Shown piece after piece: positions 1 through 8,388 of a stretch of DNA of 64,000 bases. Every line of letters starts with the position of its first letter. The stretch's first letter is position 1. The notes under the pieces are model-generated. The model searched no databases and was not told where the DNA came from. It worked only from the letters and a program-made list of their open reading frames with translations. Source of the stretch: Paraburkholderia ultramafica (GTDB lineage Bacteria > Pseudomonadota > Gammaproteobacteria > Burkholderiales > Burkholderiaceae); the NCBI RefSeq assembly GCF_902859915.1, contig NZ_CADIKK010000002.1, forward strand, positions 248,001 through 312,000, in the 5' to 3' direction. Position numbers and translations under genes: made by a program.

Positions 1-122
1 TAGTGTCCCGCCACTCCGCCCACGACCGCTCCCTTCATGCAGCCGGCCGCGTTTGCCGTGCCGACCATCGCCGAAGTGAGTGCCACCGCTGCAAGGGCGG
101 CTCTAATATAACCAGCTTTCAT
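1..122 (-). CDS. Glycine-zipper small exported protein (partial, 3' end outside window)
   Basis: Reading the minus strand from the ATG at 122 gives a signal peptide (MKAGYIRAALAAVALTSAMV, then an Ala-rich cleavage region ANAA). A Gly-rich segment with KGAVVGGVAG follows, and the frame is still open at the window edge. Short glycine-zipper 2TM-type envelope proteins of this form are common in Burkholderiales. They are thought to insert into or stabilise the envelope, but no precise role can be given. Only the first 40 or so residues are present, so the family call rests on the signal peptide and the start of the Gly zipper. Confidence 0.6.
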   Translation of the reverse strand, partial: MKAGYIRAALAAVALTSAMVGTANAAGCMKGAVVGGVAGH

Positions 123-175
123 CTGAAAGTACCGTGCTGTTGGGATTGCCGAACGTGGTGCTATTCGTCTTCTTT

Positions 176-487
176 TCAATAGCCACCCCAGCGGTTATGT
201 TCACGCCATTCATGTTCGCGCCACTGTTCGCGGCGCCATTCGTGTTCTCGCCATTCGCGACGCTCCCGCCATTCTCTCGCACGCCAGTCGCCGTCGCCGC
301 GATAGGCCACTGCGACCGGAGCTGGACCGTAGCCAACAGGCCGAGCGACGTAGACGGGCGGAGGTGGCGGTGCATAGACACCGACCGGAATGCCGACGCC
401 GACGGCCACATCCACGTGCGCCGATGCCGCCGACGAGGCCGCCAGAACTGCCAGACCCAATGCCGCGCCAATGATCTTCTTGTTCAT
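176..487 (-). CDS. Small exported protein with a Trp/Arg/Glu-rich repetitive tail
   Basis: The start at 487 is chosen because AGGAG lies just upstream and the first residues form a clean signal peptide (MNKKIIGAALGLAVLAASSA, then ASA). An upstream in-frame start would place a non-hydrophobic stretch in front of it. The mature protein is about 80 residues. It has a Pro/Val-rich part with a polyproline run, then a tail built from repeats of the type REWREHEWR. Such tails occur in small periplasmic or surface proteins of Burkholderia relatives with no assigned function. It follows the glycine-zipper gene on the same strand, so both may be envelope stress or surface factors; that is inference. 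Confidence 0.6.
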   Translation of the reverse strand: MNKKIIGAALGLAVLAASSAASAHVDVAVGVGIPVGVYAPPPPPVYVARPVGYGPAPVAVAYRGDGDWRAREWRERREWREHEWRREQWREHEWREHNRWGGY

Positions 488-858
488 TTTCCCTTCTCCT
501 TGCACGTCGAAGCGCGCTGCTTCCGGTTGATTCCCAGTGATTCCGCGTGCTGCCGGTTTGCCGCTGGGCACGGTTCGAAGTGTAGACGGCCGGTCCTGAC
601 ACAGGTGAAACAGTGCTGCGAGATCCGTAACGCGGAGTTACCGGTGTCCCCGCGTACGCATTTCGCCGCCGTCGCACATGGTCTTTGCCATTGCCAATAG
701 TGTTTTTTTTTAAAGCCGGCAACCTGGAAAACTCATTTTCGAATAAAAAATGAACTACTGTCCTTTGAATATTCAGATGCTTGCCTATAGTAGAAGCGGC
801 TATTGCTGCAAAGCACAGCCGCCGCCTTTTCGTTGATGCAGGTGACGGGGAAACACAC
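488..858. other. Intergenic region, AT-rich in its right half
   Basis: No gene is seen. The right half is much more AT-rich than the surroundings and contains a run of T at 712-719 and a short inverted repeat (CATTTT at 734-739, AAAATG at 747-752). TTGAAT at 765-770 and TATAGT at 786-791 resemble promoter hexamers, though the 15-base spacing is short. The region probably carries the divergent promoters for the exported protein on the left and the hypothetical gene on the right. Confidence 0.35.
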
Positions 859-1197
859 ATGACGCCATCGAATGCTGCAATCTATCAGTCCCAGACTTGC
901 ACGCCGGAGTCGCTACGCACGCTTGCCGGCTATCTGGAGTTGGCGCTCGACGAGGGGGAAAGCGTGGTCCTGATGCGGATCGGTACGCAGGTGCGCAGTG
1001 TTTATGTCGGCGACCCGTCCGGCGCCCTGGATGATCTGAAGGATTCCGGTGTAGTCGATGCCTTTCAGGCGGACGAGATGCTGATGCTGACGAGCCTGGG
1101 ACTCAACCGGATAACGGCCGACGGTCAACAGTACCGTTTTGTACGTAGTGTGCGTTACATTGCCGATCGCCAGGCCGTCGTTTTTACGCCAACCTGA
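859..1197 (+). CDS. Hypothetical protein, 112 aa
   Basis: A soluble protein of 112 residues with no signal peptide or membrane segment. I chose the ATG at 859 over an in-frame one at 781 because the earlier start would translate the AT-rich promoter-like region. It has a mixed alpha/beta composition, with a strand-like central part (VVLMRIGTQVRSVYVGD) and a basic, aromatic C-terminus. I do not recognise a family. It stands alone, 207 bases before the H-NS-like gene. Confidence 0.55.
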   Translation: MTPSNAAIYQSQTCTPESLRTLAGYLELALDEGESVVLMRIGTQVRSVYVGDPSGALDDLKDSGVVDAFQADEMLMLTSLGLNRITADGQQYRFVRSVRYIADRQAVVFTPT

Positions 1198-1404
1198 GCC
1201 GCGGTGCCGGAATTGGAGAGGCAAGAGAAGAGTCCGCAGGAAAGGAAAAGGAAGAGAACTTGGGTAATTGAGTAGCGGGCCTGAAAGGTTCGTACTCGAA
1301 CGGAACGTGAATGGGTTGCGTCGATGTCTTAAAGGCCACACAGATCTGCCTTTCTTCTGTTATTCATGGCATAGTTCGACGATTACCACACAGGGAGGGA
1401 TCAA

Positions 1405-2268
1405 ATGCCAACGTTAGAGCAAATCCAGGCGAAGCTTAAGAAACTCCAGGCGCAAGCCGACCTCATTATTGCCAGGAAAGCGCAAGTCGCGGTCAATCAG
1501 ATTCGCGACCTGATGCTCAAGCACGGCCTCACTACTGAGGATATCGAAGCCAAAGCAAAGGCGAAACGTACCGCGCGAGGCTTGAATGGCCATCCCGGGA
1601 ACGGCAAGGCAAAAGCCATCGGCGCAGCTAAAGCGGCGAAATACCGCGACCGTAAAACCGGCGCGACCTGGACGGGTCATGGCCGCGCGCCGGGCTGGAT
1701 TGCCGGCGTGAAGGATCGCACTCAATTCCTGATCGAAGGCGCAAGCGAAGTGAAGTCCGTGGCAAAGGCCGCGCTCTCTCATGCAAAAGGCAGTAAAGGT
1801 CAGCCGAAAGGCGCGCAGCCGCCGAAGTACCTCAATCCGAAAACCGGCGCGACCTGGAGTGGCCGTGGTCCGGCGCCCGCATGGCTCGCGACGGTCAAAG
1901 ACCGCACCAAATTCCTGATCGATAGCGCAGCGGCAGCGGCGAGCGGTGCTGGCCATCAAGCCGCTAAAACCGCTACCAAGGCTGCTACGAAAGCCGGCAA
2001 AGCCAAATTGGCAGCGACCAGCGGCGCGGTGAGCAAGCAAGCCGCAGCCAGGAAAGTCGTGGCGAAAAAAGCCGCAGCGTCCAAAAAGACGGCCGCGAAA
2101 AAGGCTACGGCAGTGACCAGAAAAGTCGCAGCGAAGAAGCCCGCCGCGACGAAGACGGTCGCGACCAAAGCGGCAAGAAAAGCGCCGGCTCGCAAAGCCG
2201 CCGCTAAAACCGTCGCAACCAGCGCTGCGGCAGCGCCGCAAACTTCGGCAGTGCAAGCCAGCGCATGA
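1405..2268 (+). CDS. H-NS-family nucleoid protein with two DNA-binding motifs and a histone H1-like tail
   Basis: The gene has a good ribosome site (GGGAGGGA) before the ATG. Residues 1-55 form an H-NS-type helical oligomerisation region. Residues 80-110 and 141-172 are two copies of the H-NS C-terminal DNA-binding motif, each with TGATW[TS]G[HR]G and a following basic W[IL]A..KDRT element. Residues 180-287 are almost entirely Ala, Lys, Thr and Arg, like the eukaryotic H1 tail and bacterial AlgP-type proteins. The usual H-NS protein has one DNA-binding motif and about 100-135 residues, so this one is duplicated and extended. It is expected to bind and compact AT-rich DNA and silence transcription. 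It overlaps no other gene and probably forms its own transcription unit. Confidence 0.85.
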   Translation: MPTLEQIQAKLKKLQAQADLIIARKAQVAVNQIRDLMLKHGLTTEDIEAKAKAKRTARGLNGHPGNGKAKAIGAAKAAKYRDRKTGATWTGHGRAPGWIAGVKDRTQFLIEGASEVKSVAKAALSHAKGSKGQPKGAQPPKYLNPKTGATWSGRGPAPAWLATVKDRTKFLIDSAAAAASGAGHQAAKTATKAATKAGKAKLAATSGAVSKQAAARKVVAKKAAASKKTAAKKATAVTRKVAAKKPAATKTVATKAARKAPARKAAAKTVATSAAAAPQTSAVQASA

Positions 2269-2290
2269 GCGCAACGGAGTCGTGAAGTAG

Positions 2291-2776
2291 ATGACTAGCA
2301 CGATCGATTCACCCCGGCAGGAAGACCAGGTCCTCCTGCTGGACTCCGTTCCTCATCCGGCAGCCGATGCCGCCGAACCCTTCATCGTCGCCAGCGACCG
2401 CCGGGTGATTCTGGCTTACCCGATTGCGGAAGCCGACTTTGAGCGGTTCGGACCATTCGATCCCGACGACGATCCCTTCTGCACGGTGCTATTTCCCGAT
2501 GCCGTGTTTCATCGGGTCGGTCCGCCGGGCGATGTCGATCTCGAGATTCATCCACTCGCCATGCAGGGTCTGCTCGGCTATTCGGCGCATGAAGTCGTGA
2601 ATTCGTCGCTGGCCGCGGAGATTGCGGCAGTTGCATCAATGGGACCGGCACTGCGCCATTTTGTCATTACGTTTCAGGACTCGACGTTCGAATGCGTGGC
2701 GTCCGACTATACCGTGGTCGGCGTATACGGCGCGGGCGAGATTGCCAGCCGGGAAGCGTTCTCACTGGTCAGGTAA
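2291..2776 (+). CDS. Hypothetical protein, 161 aa
   Basis: A soluble, acidic protein that starts 22 bases after the H-NS-like gene, so the two may be co-transcribed. Its middle is rich in Asp and Pro (PFDPDDDPF) and it contains strand-like hydrophobic segments. There is no signal peptide, membrane helix or recognised motif. Similar short proteins of unknown function occur in Burkholderia, but I cannot place it in a named family. A GGAG sits 12 bases before the ATG. Confidence 0.55.
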   Translation: MTSTIDSPRQEDQVLLLDSVPHPAADAAEPFIVASDRRVILAYPIAEADFERFGPFDPDDDPFCTVLFPDAVFHRVGPPGDVDLEIHPLAMQGLLGYSAHEVVNSSLAAEIAAVASMGPALRHFVITFQDSTFECVASDYTVVGVYGAGEIASREAFSLVR

Positions 2777-2934
2777 AGGAAGCGGTAGCAAAGCAAGCTA
2801 GCAAAGCGCGCTCCCGCAACGGGCACGCGCAATGCGTGCTGCGTTCGTGGTCAAGGCCGGCCCTCAGGTCCGGCACGCTCCGTCAAACGCAGGGCGCGCA
2901 TGGGGTGTCCTGCCGCTTTGCATCGAGGCCACGC

Positions 2935-3699
2935 ATGCCGACCATTGCAGCTACCGCATTCGTCACGCTCGTCATCATATTGGTGATCGCCAATCTGTCG
3001 AGCGGCGAGAAGAAGATCGAACACAAGATTGAACGGCTGTATTCGAGCGACGGTCATGTGCAGGCCGTGTTCATGGACAACTGGGTCAAGGCGACCGGCA
3101 ACGTATTGCACGGCCCCGACTATTTCCCGCACGTCGAGCCGCAAGGAGAGGGTCTCGCGCATATGTTCAGCAGTTCGCCGTCGGGCGGCAGCGACGATAT
3201 GCAGTTGATGTACCTGATGGCGATCACCTCGGCCACGCACAGCATTCATCTCGCGAGCGCCTACTTCGTACCCGACAAGCTGACCGTCAACGCGATCGTC
3301 GAGGCCGCGAAACGCGGCGTGAAAGTGCAGGTCATCACGCCGGGCAAACGCATCGACACGCACACCGTGCGCGAAGCGTCGCGTGCCTGTTGGGGCGAGC
3401 TGCTCCAAGCCGGTGTCGAAATGTTCGAGTACCAGCCGACCATGTTTCATTGCAAATTGCTGGTCGTGGACGAGTACCTGGTCTCGGTCGGTTCGACCAA
3501 CTTCGATAACCGCTCGTTCAAATTAAACGATGAAGCGAACCTGAACATCTATGATCGCGCCTTCGCGAGGCAGCAAACCGCCACCTTTGCGGACGACATC
3601 ATGAAGTCGCAACGCGTCACGCTCGACGCATGGATACACCGTCCGCTGACCGAGAAGCTGATTGAAAAGTGTGTACGGCTACTGGATACGCAGCTCTGA
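2935..3699 (+). pseudogene. Cardiolipin synthase with the first phospholipase D domain deleted
   Basis: Full-length bacterial cardiolipin synthases have an N-terminal membrane segment and two phospholipase D domains, each with an HxKxxxxD motif, and condense phospholipids to cardiolipin. Here residues 1-40 match the usual N-terminus (a membrane helix, then SSGEKKIEHKIERLY). The frame then jumps directly to QAVFMDNWVKATGNVLHG, which normally lies at the end of the first PLD domain. The second domain follows intact, with HCKLLVVD and GSTNFDNRS. The length is 254 aa, against roughly 400-480 for the family. The junction is in frame, so a protein may be made. With one HKD half-site it could act only as a dimer, if at all. 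I treat it as a decayed gene. Confidence 0.75.
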
Positions 3700-4062
3700 T
3701 AAAAGGAGCTGTGAAGCCACGAAAATGGCATCTCGATGCTCTATACATGGATTGGATTTCAAAGAAATGCTTTCAAGAGAAGCGTTTTGAAAAATGATTC
3801 CTCTATCGTCTATTGACAACTAATCCTGAGGCTGCGGGGCGGGCTATCTTTCCGAAAGCGGCGACGGCGCTTCTCTACGCTTTCAAATCGTGATACGCCC
3901 CGGCCACGCAGACGACCCGCGTGCACGATGACGTTTCGCGCGACGCCGATGCAAGCCGCGCCTGCGAGGAACGTGGCGGTGTTGTCGGTCACGTGCGTGA
4001 AGCCGCGCAGCGTCGGTGATGGCGTGGTCGCTACGTGGCTTTTTTTCGTGGCCGGTCGCACG
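3700..4062. other. Intergenic region without a recognised gene
   Basis: About 360 bases separate the decayed cardiolipin synthase from the convergent BON-protein gene. The left part (3715-3830) is AT-rich. The right part has open frames on both strands, but they continue into the BON gene in the wrong frame and show no familiar protein features. I see no clear terminator hairpin. Confidence 0.3.
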
Positions 4063-4605
4063 CTAGTTGCCGGGATTGAGCACTGGCTTGTCCGGGTTCG
4101 CAAGCGTTCTGTAGGGAAGTTGCGAGGCGTGCGGGTCGGTCGTCGTGTTGTCGATCACGCGTTCGACGTCCGCCGTCTTCGCGAGTTCGGTGAGGAAGGT
4201 GTGCTTGTCGAAGCCGGGCGCGATGCAGCCTTCCACATAGATGAAGCGGCGTTGCAGCGTGAGCCACAGGGTCGACTGTTCGCGCCAGTGCGTCGCGAAG
4301 TTGAGGTTGGCGAGACGCCGCTGCACGGCGTCGGCGATCTCCGCGTCGTACAGATAGGCGTTCGACAGACGGCAGCGGCCTTCGATCCAGCAGCTATTGC
4401 CGCGTTCGATCCGGTAATGGCTGTCGTCGAGCCATTCCTTCTCCGTTTCGAATGGACCCAGCGGTGTTGGGCATTCGCTGATTGCTTTGGAGATCTGAAA
4501 GAACGGGTCGTGGCCGCGGTTGATGCGCGGCTGTTCGGCATGAACCTGAGTGACAGACATGCAGAGCAGCAGACTGGCGAGGCGCAGTTCGATCGGGCGT
4601 TTCAT
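4063..4605 (-). CDS. Exported BON-domain protein
   Basis: This 180-residue protein begins with a signal peptide (MKRPIELRLASLLLCMSVTQ, cleaved near VHA-EQ). The second half, from about residue 85, reads like a BON domain: YDAEIADAVQRRLANL, a beta segment around TLWLTLQRRFIYVEGCI, and a final helix/strand unit ending near VERVIDN. BON domains bind phospholipid or peptidoglycan-associated partners in the periplasm and often serve envelope maintenance. It contains four or more Cys residues (SECP, SCWIEGRCR, EGCI), so disulfides are likely. It is preceded by an unusual long inverted repeat right next to its ribosome site. Confidence 0.65.
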   Translation of the reverse strand: MKRPIELRLASLLLCMSVTQVHAEQPRINRGHDPFFQISKAISECPTPLGPFETEKEWLDDSHYRIERGNSCWIEGRCRLSNAYLYDAEIADAVQRRLANLNFATHWREQSTLWLTLQRRFIYVEGCIAPGFDKHTFLTELAKTADVERVIDNTTTDPHASQLPYRTLANPDKPVLNPGN

Positions 4606-4611
4606 CCTTAA

Positions 4612-4681
4612 CCCGCTCCAGGTGTTGGGCGTGCAAATGTGAAGAATGGGACAGCAACCCTATTCTTACACCTGGAGCGGG
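4612..4681 (-). promoter_or_regulatory. Nested inverted repeat in the leader of the BON-protein gene
   Basis: The arms CCCGCTCCAGGTGT (4612-4625) and ACACCTGGAGCGGG (4668-4681) are perfect 14-base complements. Inside lies a second hairpin with GAAGAATGGG near 4641-4650 pairing to CCCTATTCTT at 4658-4667 with one bulge. The element ends 7 bases from the ATG at 4605. On the transcript it would fold into a long two-tier hairpin against the ribosome site (AAGG). It could be a regulatory leader or a small dispersed repeat. Confidence 0.6.
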
Positions 4682-4771
4682 GAACTGCTTGACGGACAAA
4701 GTGCGGCGACAGTCATCCCGGCTGCCATCGCGGCAGATGCGCAACGGGAACTGCTCCTTCAAACGGCGCGC

Positions 4772-5203
4772 TCACGCGCTTGCGGATGCTTCCAGTTCCG
4801 CAAGACGTTTGCGTAGCAAGCGATCCTCCTGGAAACGGGTGGTCTCGTCGCGGATCACTGCGACGATGCCGGTGAGTTCGTTTTTCGGTGAATGCAGCAG
4901 CGCGACTGTGAAGGCGATCGACATTGACCGTCCGTCCTTATCCACGGCGGGGACACGCAGCACATCATTGCCGTAACGGGTTTCGCCCGTTGCCATGGTC
5001 TTGTGATAACCGTCCCAATGGCGGCCGCGCAAGCGCTCCGGAATGATCAGGTCCAGCGACTTTCCGAGCGCCTCGCTTTGCGTAAAGCCGAACATGCGTT
5101 CGGCCGCGGGGTTCCAGAAAGTGATACTGCCGCCGGCGTCGGAGATGATGATGGCGTCGCCGATTGCATTGGCGAGTTGCTGGAAGTCGATGGCAGTTTG
5201 CAC
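4772..5203 (-). CDS. Single PAS-domain protein
   Basis: The GTG at 5203 is chosen because TGGAGG lies 7 bases upstream; the longer frame has no such signal. The 143-residue product is essentially one PAS domain: AIGDAIIISDAGGSITFWNP (PAS core strand), the AAERMFGFTQSEALG helix, the IPERLRGRHWDGY segment and the terminal strand with FTVALLH. A short coiled C-terminus follows (RLLRKRLAELEAS). PAS domains sense redox state, light or small molecules. With no kinase, cyclase or DNA-binding domain this protein must act through a partner. It lies 102 bases after frc on the same strand and may belong to the oxalate unit. Confidence 0.8.
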   Translation of the reverse strand: MQTAIDFQQLANAIGDAIIISDAGGSITFWNPAAERMFGFTQSEALGKSLDLIIPERLRGRHWDGYHKTMATGETRYGNDVLRVPAVDKDGRSMSIAFTVALLHSPKNELTGIVAVIRDETTRFQEDRLLRKRLAELEASASA

Positions 5204-5305
5204 GGCGTTCCTCCAAAGTGAAAACGCAGATTTGCAACGGATGCGGCGCCGCGAGGGGCGCCGCATTGGCACGTCAGAGCCTGAAGCTGGGCCTGCGTGA
5301 CACCG

Positions 5306-6556
5306 TCAAACTGCTTTGACTTCGCGTAGATTGAAAATATCCTGCTGGCTGTAGCCAAGGCCCATCAGCACTTCTTCCGTATGTTCTCCGAGCAGCGGCG
5401 ACGCGGTGACTTCCGGCTTCATGTCCGAGAACTTGATCGGGCTGCCGACGGTCAGATACGAGCCGCGTTTCTTGTGCGGCACTTCGACAATCGTGCCGCT
5501 CGCGCGTAACGACGGATCGTTGGCCAGTTCCTTCATCGTCAGCACCGGCGCGCACGGAATGTCGAACTTGCGCAAGATGTCGACCGCTTCAAATTTGGTC
5601 TTGTCGGCCAGCCATCCTTCGATCGTCTTGAAGATCTCGAAGATATGCGGTTGACGCGCTTCAGCGGTCTTGTAGGCGGGATCATCGATCCACTCGGTTT
5701 TGCCGAGTGCCTTGCAGATCGGTTCCCACGCGTGGCCCTGGATCGTGAAGTAGATATACGCGTTCGGGTCCGTTTCCCAGCCCTTGCACTTGAGCACCCA
5801 TCCCGGCTGACCGCCGCCACCCGCATTGCCGCCGCGTGGCACCACGTCGCTGAATTCGCCGTGCGGATACTGTGGATATTCCTCGAGATAGCCGACACGT
5901 TCCAGCCGTTGCTGGTCACGCAATTTCACCCGGCACAGATTCAGCACGCTGTCCTGCATCGATACGGCGACCTTCTGGCCCTTGCCGGTTTTGTCGCGTC
6001 CCAGCAGCGCGGTCAGAATGCCGATCGCCAGATGCATGCCGGTGTTGCTGTCGCCGAGCGCCGCGGCGCTGATGGTCGGCGGACCGTCCCAGAAGCCGGT
6101 GGTGGACGCCGCGCCGCCCGCGCATTGCGCGACGTTTTCATAGACCTTCAGGTCGTCGTAGTGATGGCCGTCGCTGAAGCCCTTCACCGAAGCGACGATC
6201 ATCTTCGGATTGAGTTCGTTCAGGCGTTCCCACGAAAAGCCCATCCGGTCCAACGCGCCCGGACCAAAATTCTCGACCAGAACGTCGGACTCGCGAATCA
6301 GCTTTTCGAGCACTTCCTTGCCTTCGGGCTTTTTCGTGTCCAGCGTCAGCGACTTTTTATTGCTGTTGAGCATGGTGAAGTACAGCGCGTCGGCGTCGGG
6401 AATGTCGCGCAGCTGGTTACGCGTGACATCGCCCGAACCCGGTCTTTCAACCTTGATCACATCGGCGCCGAACCAGGCGAGCAACTGCGTGCATGCGGGA
6501 CCGGCTTGAACGTGGGTGAAGTCGATGATCCTGATACCTTCGAGAGGCTTGGTCAT
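5306..6556 (-). CDS. frc: Formyl-CoA:oxalate CoA-transferase
   Basis: This family III CoA-transferase moves CoA from formyl-CoA to oxalate, giving oxalyl-CoA and formate in the cytoplasm. The 416 residues match the usual length. The catalytic Asp169 is present in the segment [12 protein letters not shown], numbered as in the Oxalobacter enzyme. The Gly loop that closes over the active site is seen as GGGGQPGW near residue 258. The N-terminal [17 protein letters not shown] signature is typical. It lies 25 bases after oxc on the same strand, so the two enzymes form the classic cycle in which oxalyl-CoA is decarboxylated to formyl-CoA and the CoA is passed to new oxalate. Confidence 0.93.
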   Translation of the reverse strand: MTKPLEGIRIIDFTHVQAGPACTQLLAWFGADVIKVERPGSGDVTRNQLRDIPDADALYFTMLNSNKKSLTLDTKKPEGKEVLEKLIRESDVLVENFGPGALDRMGFSWERLNELNPKMIVASVKGFSDGHHYDDLKVYENVAQCAGGAASTTGFWDGPPTISAAALGDSNTGMHLAIGILTALLGRDKTGKGQKVAVSMQDSVLNLCRVKLRDQQRLERVGYLEEYPQYPHGEFSDVVPRGGNAGGGGQPGWVLKCKGWETDPNAYIYFTIQGHAWEPICKALGKTEWIDDPAYKTAEARQPHIFEIFKTIEGWLADKTKFEAVDILRKFDIPCAPVLTMKELANDPSLRASGTIVEVPHKKRGSYLTVGSPIKFSDMKPEVTASPLLGEHTEEVLMGLGYSQQDIFNLREVKAV

Positions 6557-6581
6557 GTTGATAGCTCCGTAGTTACTAAGA

Positions 6582-8324
6582 TTACTTTTTCATTGCCGCG
6601 CTTTGCGGATTCAGATTGGTCAGGCGGCCGCTCTCGGTGCCGGCCGCTTCGTCGATGACGGCATTGATCAAGCTCGGCTTGCCCGATGCGATCGCTGCGA
6701 GCAGCGCCTTCGTCAGTTCTTCGGGTGTGGTGGCGTGATAACCGACGCCGCCGAACGCCTCGATCATCCGGTCGTAACGCGCACCCTTCACGAACACGGT
6801 CGGCGCGACGTCCTTGCCGCCCGTCGGATTCACGTCGGTGCCGCGATACACGCCGTTGTTGTTGAATACGATCGTGCAAACCGGCAAGTCGTAGCGGCAG
6901 ATCGTTTCGAGTTCCATTCCGCTGAAGCCGAACGCGCTGTCACCTTCGATCGCGACAACCGGCTTGTCGGTCGTGACCGCCGCGCCGATCGCGAAGCCCA
7001 TGCCGATACCCATGATCCCCCACGTGCCCGAATCGAAGCGTTTGCGCGGCTCGTACATGTCGATAATGCTGCGCGCGTAGTCGAGCGTATTCGCGCCTTC
7101 GTTGACGACGTTGATGTCCGGGCGCGTCTTCAGCACGTCGCGAATCGCGCGCAACGCGCTGTGGAAGTTCATCGGTGACGGGTTCTTGTCGAGCGTCGCG
7201 GCCATCTTGGCGAGATTCTTGTTCTTGCGCTCGTTGATCGCGCCGATCCACTCGGCGTTCGGTTTGCCGAAGCTGGCGTCGATGCCCGCGCGAAGTGCCG
7301 CCACGCATGAACCGATATCGCCGATCAGCGGCGCGGCAATCGCGACGTTGCTGTCGATTTCCGTCGGCGAGATATCGACCTGGATGAACCTCTTCGGCTC
7401 CGCGCCCCACGTTTTGCCTTTGCCGTGCGAGAGCAGCCAGTTCAGACGCGCGCCGATCAACACGACCACGTCGGCTTCCTGCAGCACGAACGAGCGCGCC
7501 GCCGACGCTGATTGCTCATGCGTATCGGGCAACAGGCCCTTGGCCATCGACATCGGCAGATACGGAATGCCGCTTTGCTCGACGAAGCCGCGGATCTCCG
7601 CGTCGGCCTGCGCGTACGCCGCGCCCTTGCCGAGCAGGATCAGCGGACGTTTGGCGCTCTTCAGCACCTCGATCGCACGCTTGACCGATTCCGGCGCCGG
7701 CAACTGACGCGGCGCGGCGTCGACGACTTTCACCAGCGACTGCTGCGCCTTCACGGCGTCGAGCGTTTGCGAGAGCAGCTTGGCCGGCAGGTCCAGATAC
7801 ACACCACCCGGGCGGCCCGACACCGCCGCGCGAATCGCACGCGCCACGCCGATGCCGATGTCCTCCGCATGCAGCACGCGATACGCGGCCTTTGCGTAAG
7901 GCTTGGCCGCGTTCAACTGATCCATTTCTTCGTAATCGCCCTGCTGCAGATCGACGATCTCGCGTTCGCTCGAGCCGCTGATGAGAATCATCGGGAAACA
8001 ATTGGTGGTCGCATTGGCGAGCGCCGTCAGGCCGTTCAGAAAGCCCGGTGCCGACACGGTCAGGCAGATGCCCGGCTTCTGCGTGATATAGCCGGAAATA
8101 GCGGCCGCATTGCCTGCGTGCTGTTCATGACGAAAGCCGATGAAGCGCATCCCTTCCGCTTGTGCCAGCCGCGCCAGGTCGGTGATGGGGATGCCGACCA
8201 GTCCAAAAATGGTATTGATGTCATTCAGTTTCAGCGCGTCGATGACGAGGTGGAATCCGTCGGTCGTTTCGGTCGCCTGTTGTTTCAACGTGTCGTTGGT
8301 TGTGGACTGGTCGGCTTCTGCCAT
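6582..8324 (-). CDS. oxc: Oxalyl-CoA decarboxylase
   Basis: A thiamine diphosphate enzyme that converts oxalyl-CoA to formyl-CoA and CO2. The ATG at 8324 follows AAGGAGAG and gives 580 residues, close to the family length; a longer frame upstream has no ribosome site. The N-terminal domain has the conserved Glu in [17 protein letters not shown] that activates the cofactor. The C-terminal domain has the ThDP/Mg motif [20 protein letters not shown], completed by FNNNG. The central domain corresponds to the ADP/CoA-regulatory region of this enzyme. Its neighbours are frc downstream and an oxalate/formate exchanger upstream. Confidence 0.94.
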   Translation of the reverse strand: MAEADQSTTNDTLKQQATETTDGFHLVIDALKLNDINTIFGLVGIPITDLARLAQAEGMRFIGFRHEQHAGNAAAISGYITQKPGICLTVSAPGFLNGLTALANATTNCFPMILISGSSEREIVDLQQGDYEEMDQLNAAKPYAKAAYRVLHAEDIGIGVARAIRAAVSGRPGGVYLDLPAKLLSQTLDAVKAQQSLVKVVDAAPRQLPAPESVKRAIEVLKSAKRPLILLGKGAAYAQADAEIRGFVEQSGIPYLPMSMAKGLLPDTHEQSASAARSFVLQEADVVVLIGARLNWLLSHGKGKTWGAEPKRFIQVDISPTEIDSNVAIAAPLIGDIGSCVAALRAGIDASFGKPNAEWIGAINERKNKNLAKMAATLDKNPSPMNFHSALRAIRDVLKTRPDINVVNEGANTLDYARSIIDMYEPRKRFDSGTWGIMGIGMGFAIGAAVTTDKPVVAIEGDSAFGFSGMELETICRYDLPVCTIVFNNNGVYRGTDVNPTGGKDVAPTVFVKGARYDRMIEAFGGVGYHATTPEELTKALLAAIASGKPSLINAVIDEAAGTESGRLTNLNPQSAAMKK

Positions 8325-8388
8325 GACATCTCTCCTTGGTGGCGGGGCGTTGTGTGGTGGGTCGTGAGGGGCGTGCTCACACTGTCGT

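Noticed and set aside
1414..2301. Long open frame on the minus strand opposite the H-NS-like gene
   Set aside because: It exists because the plus-strand Ala/Lys repeats leave the opposite frames free of stops. The translation is low-complexity and has no ribosome site or family features.
2692..2934. N-terminal extension of the cardiolipin synthase remnant
   Set aside because: The frame is open by chance and overlaps the upstream hypothetical gene. The membrane helix and family similarity begin at the ATG at 2935.
3928..4611. Plus-strand frame of 227 codons across the BON gene
   Set aside because: It is antisense to a gene with a signal peptide and a BON-like domain, and has no ribosome site or domain of its own.
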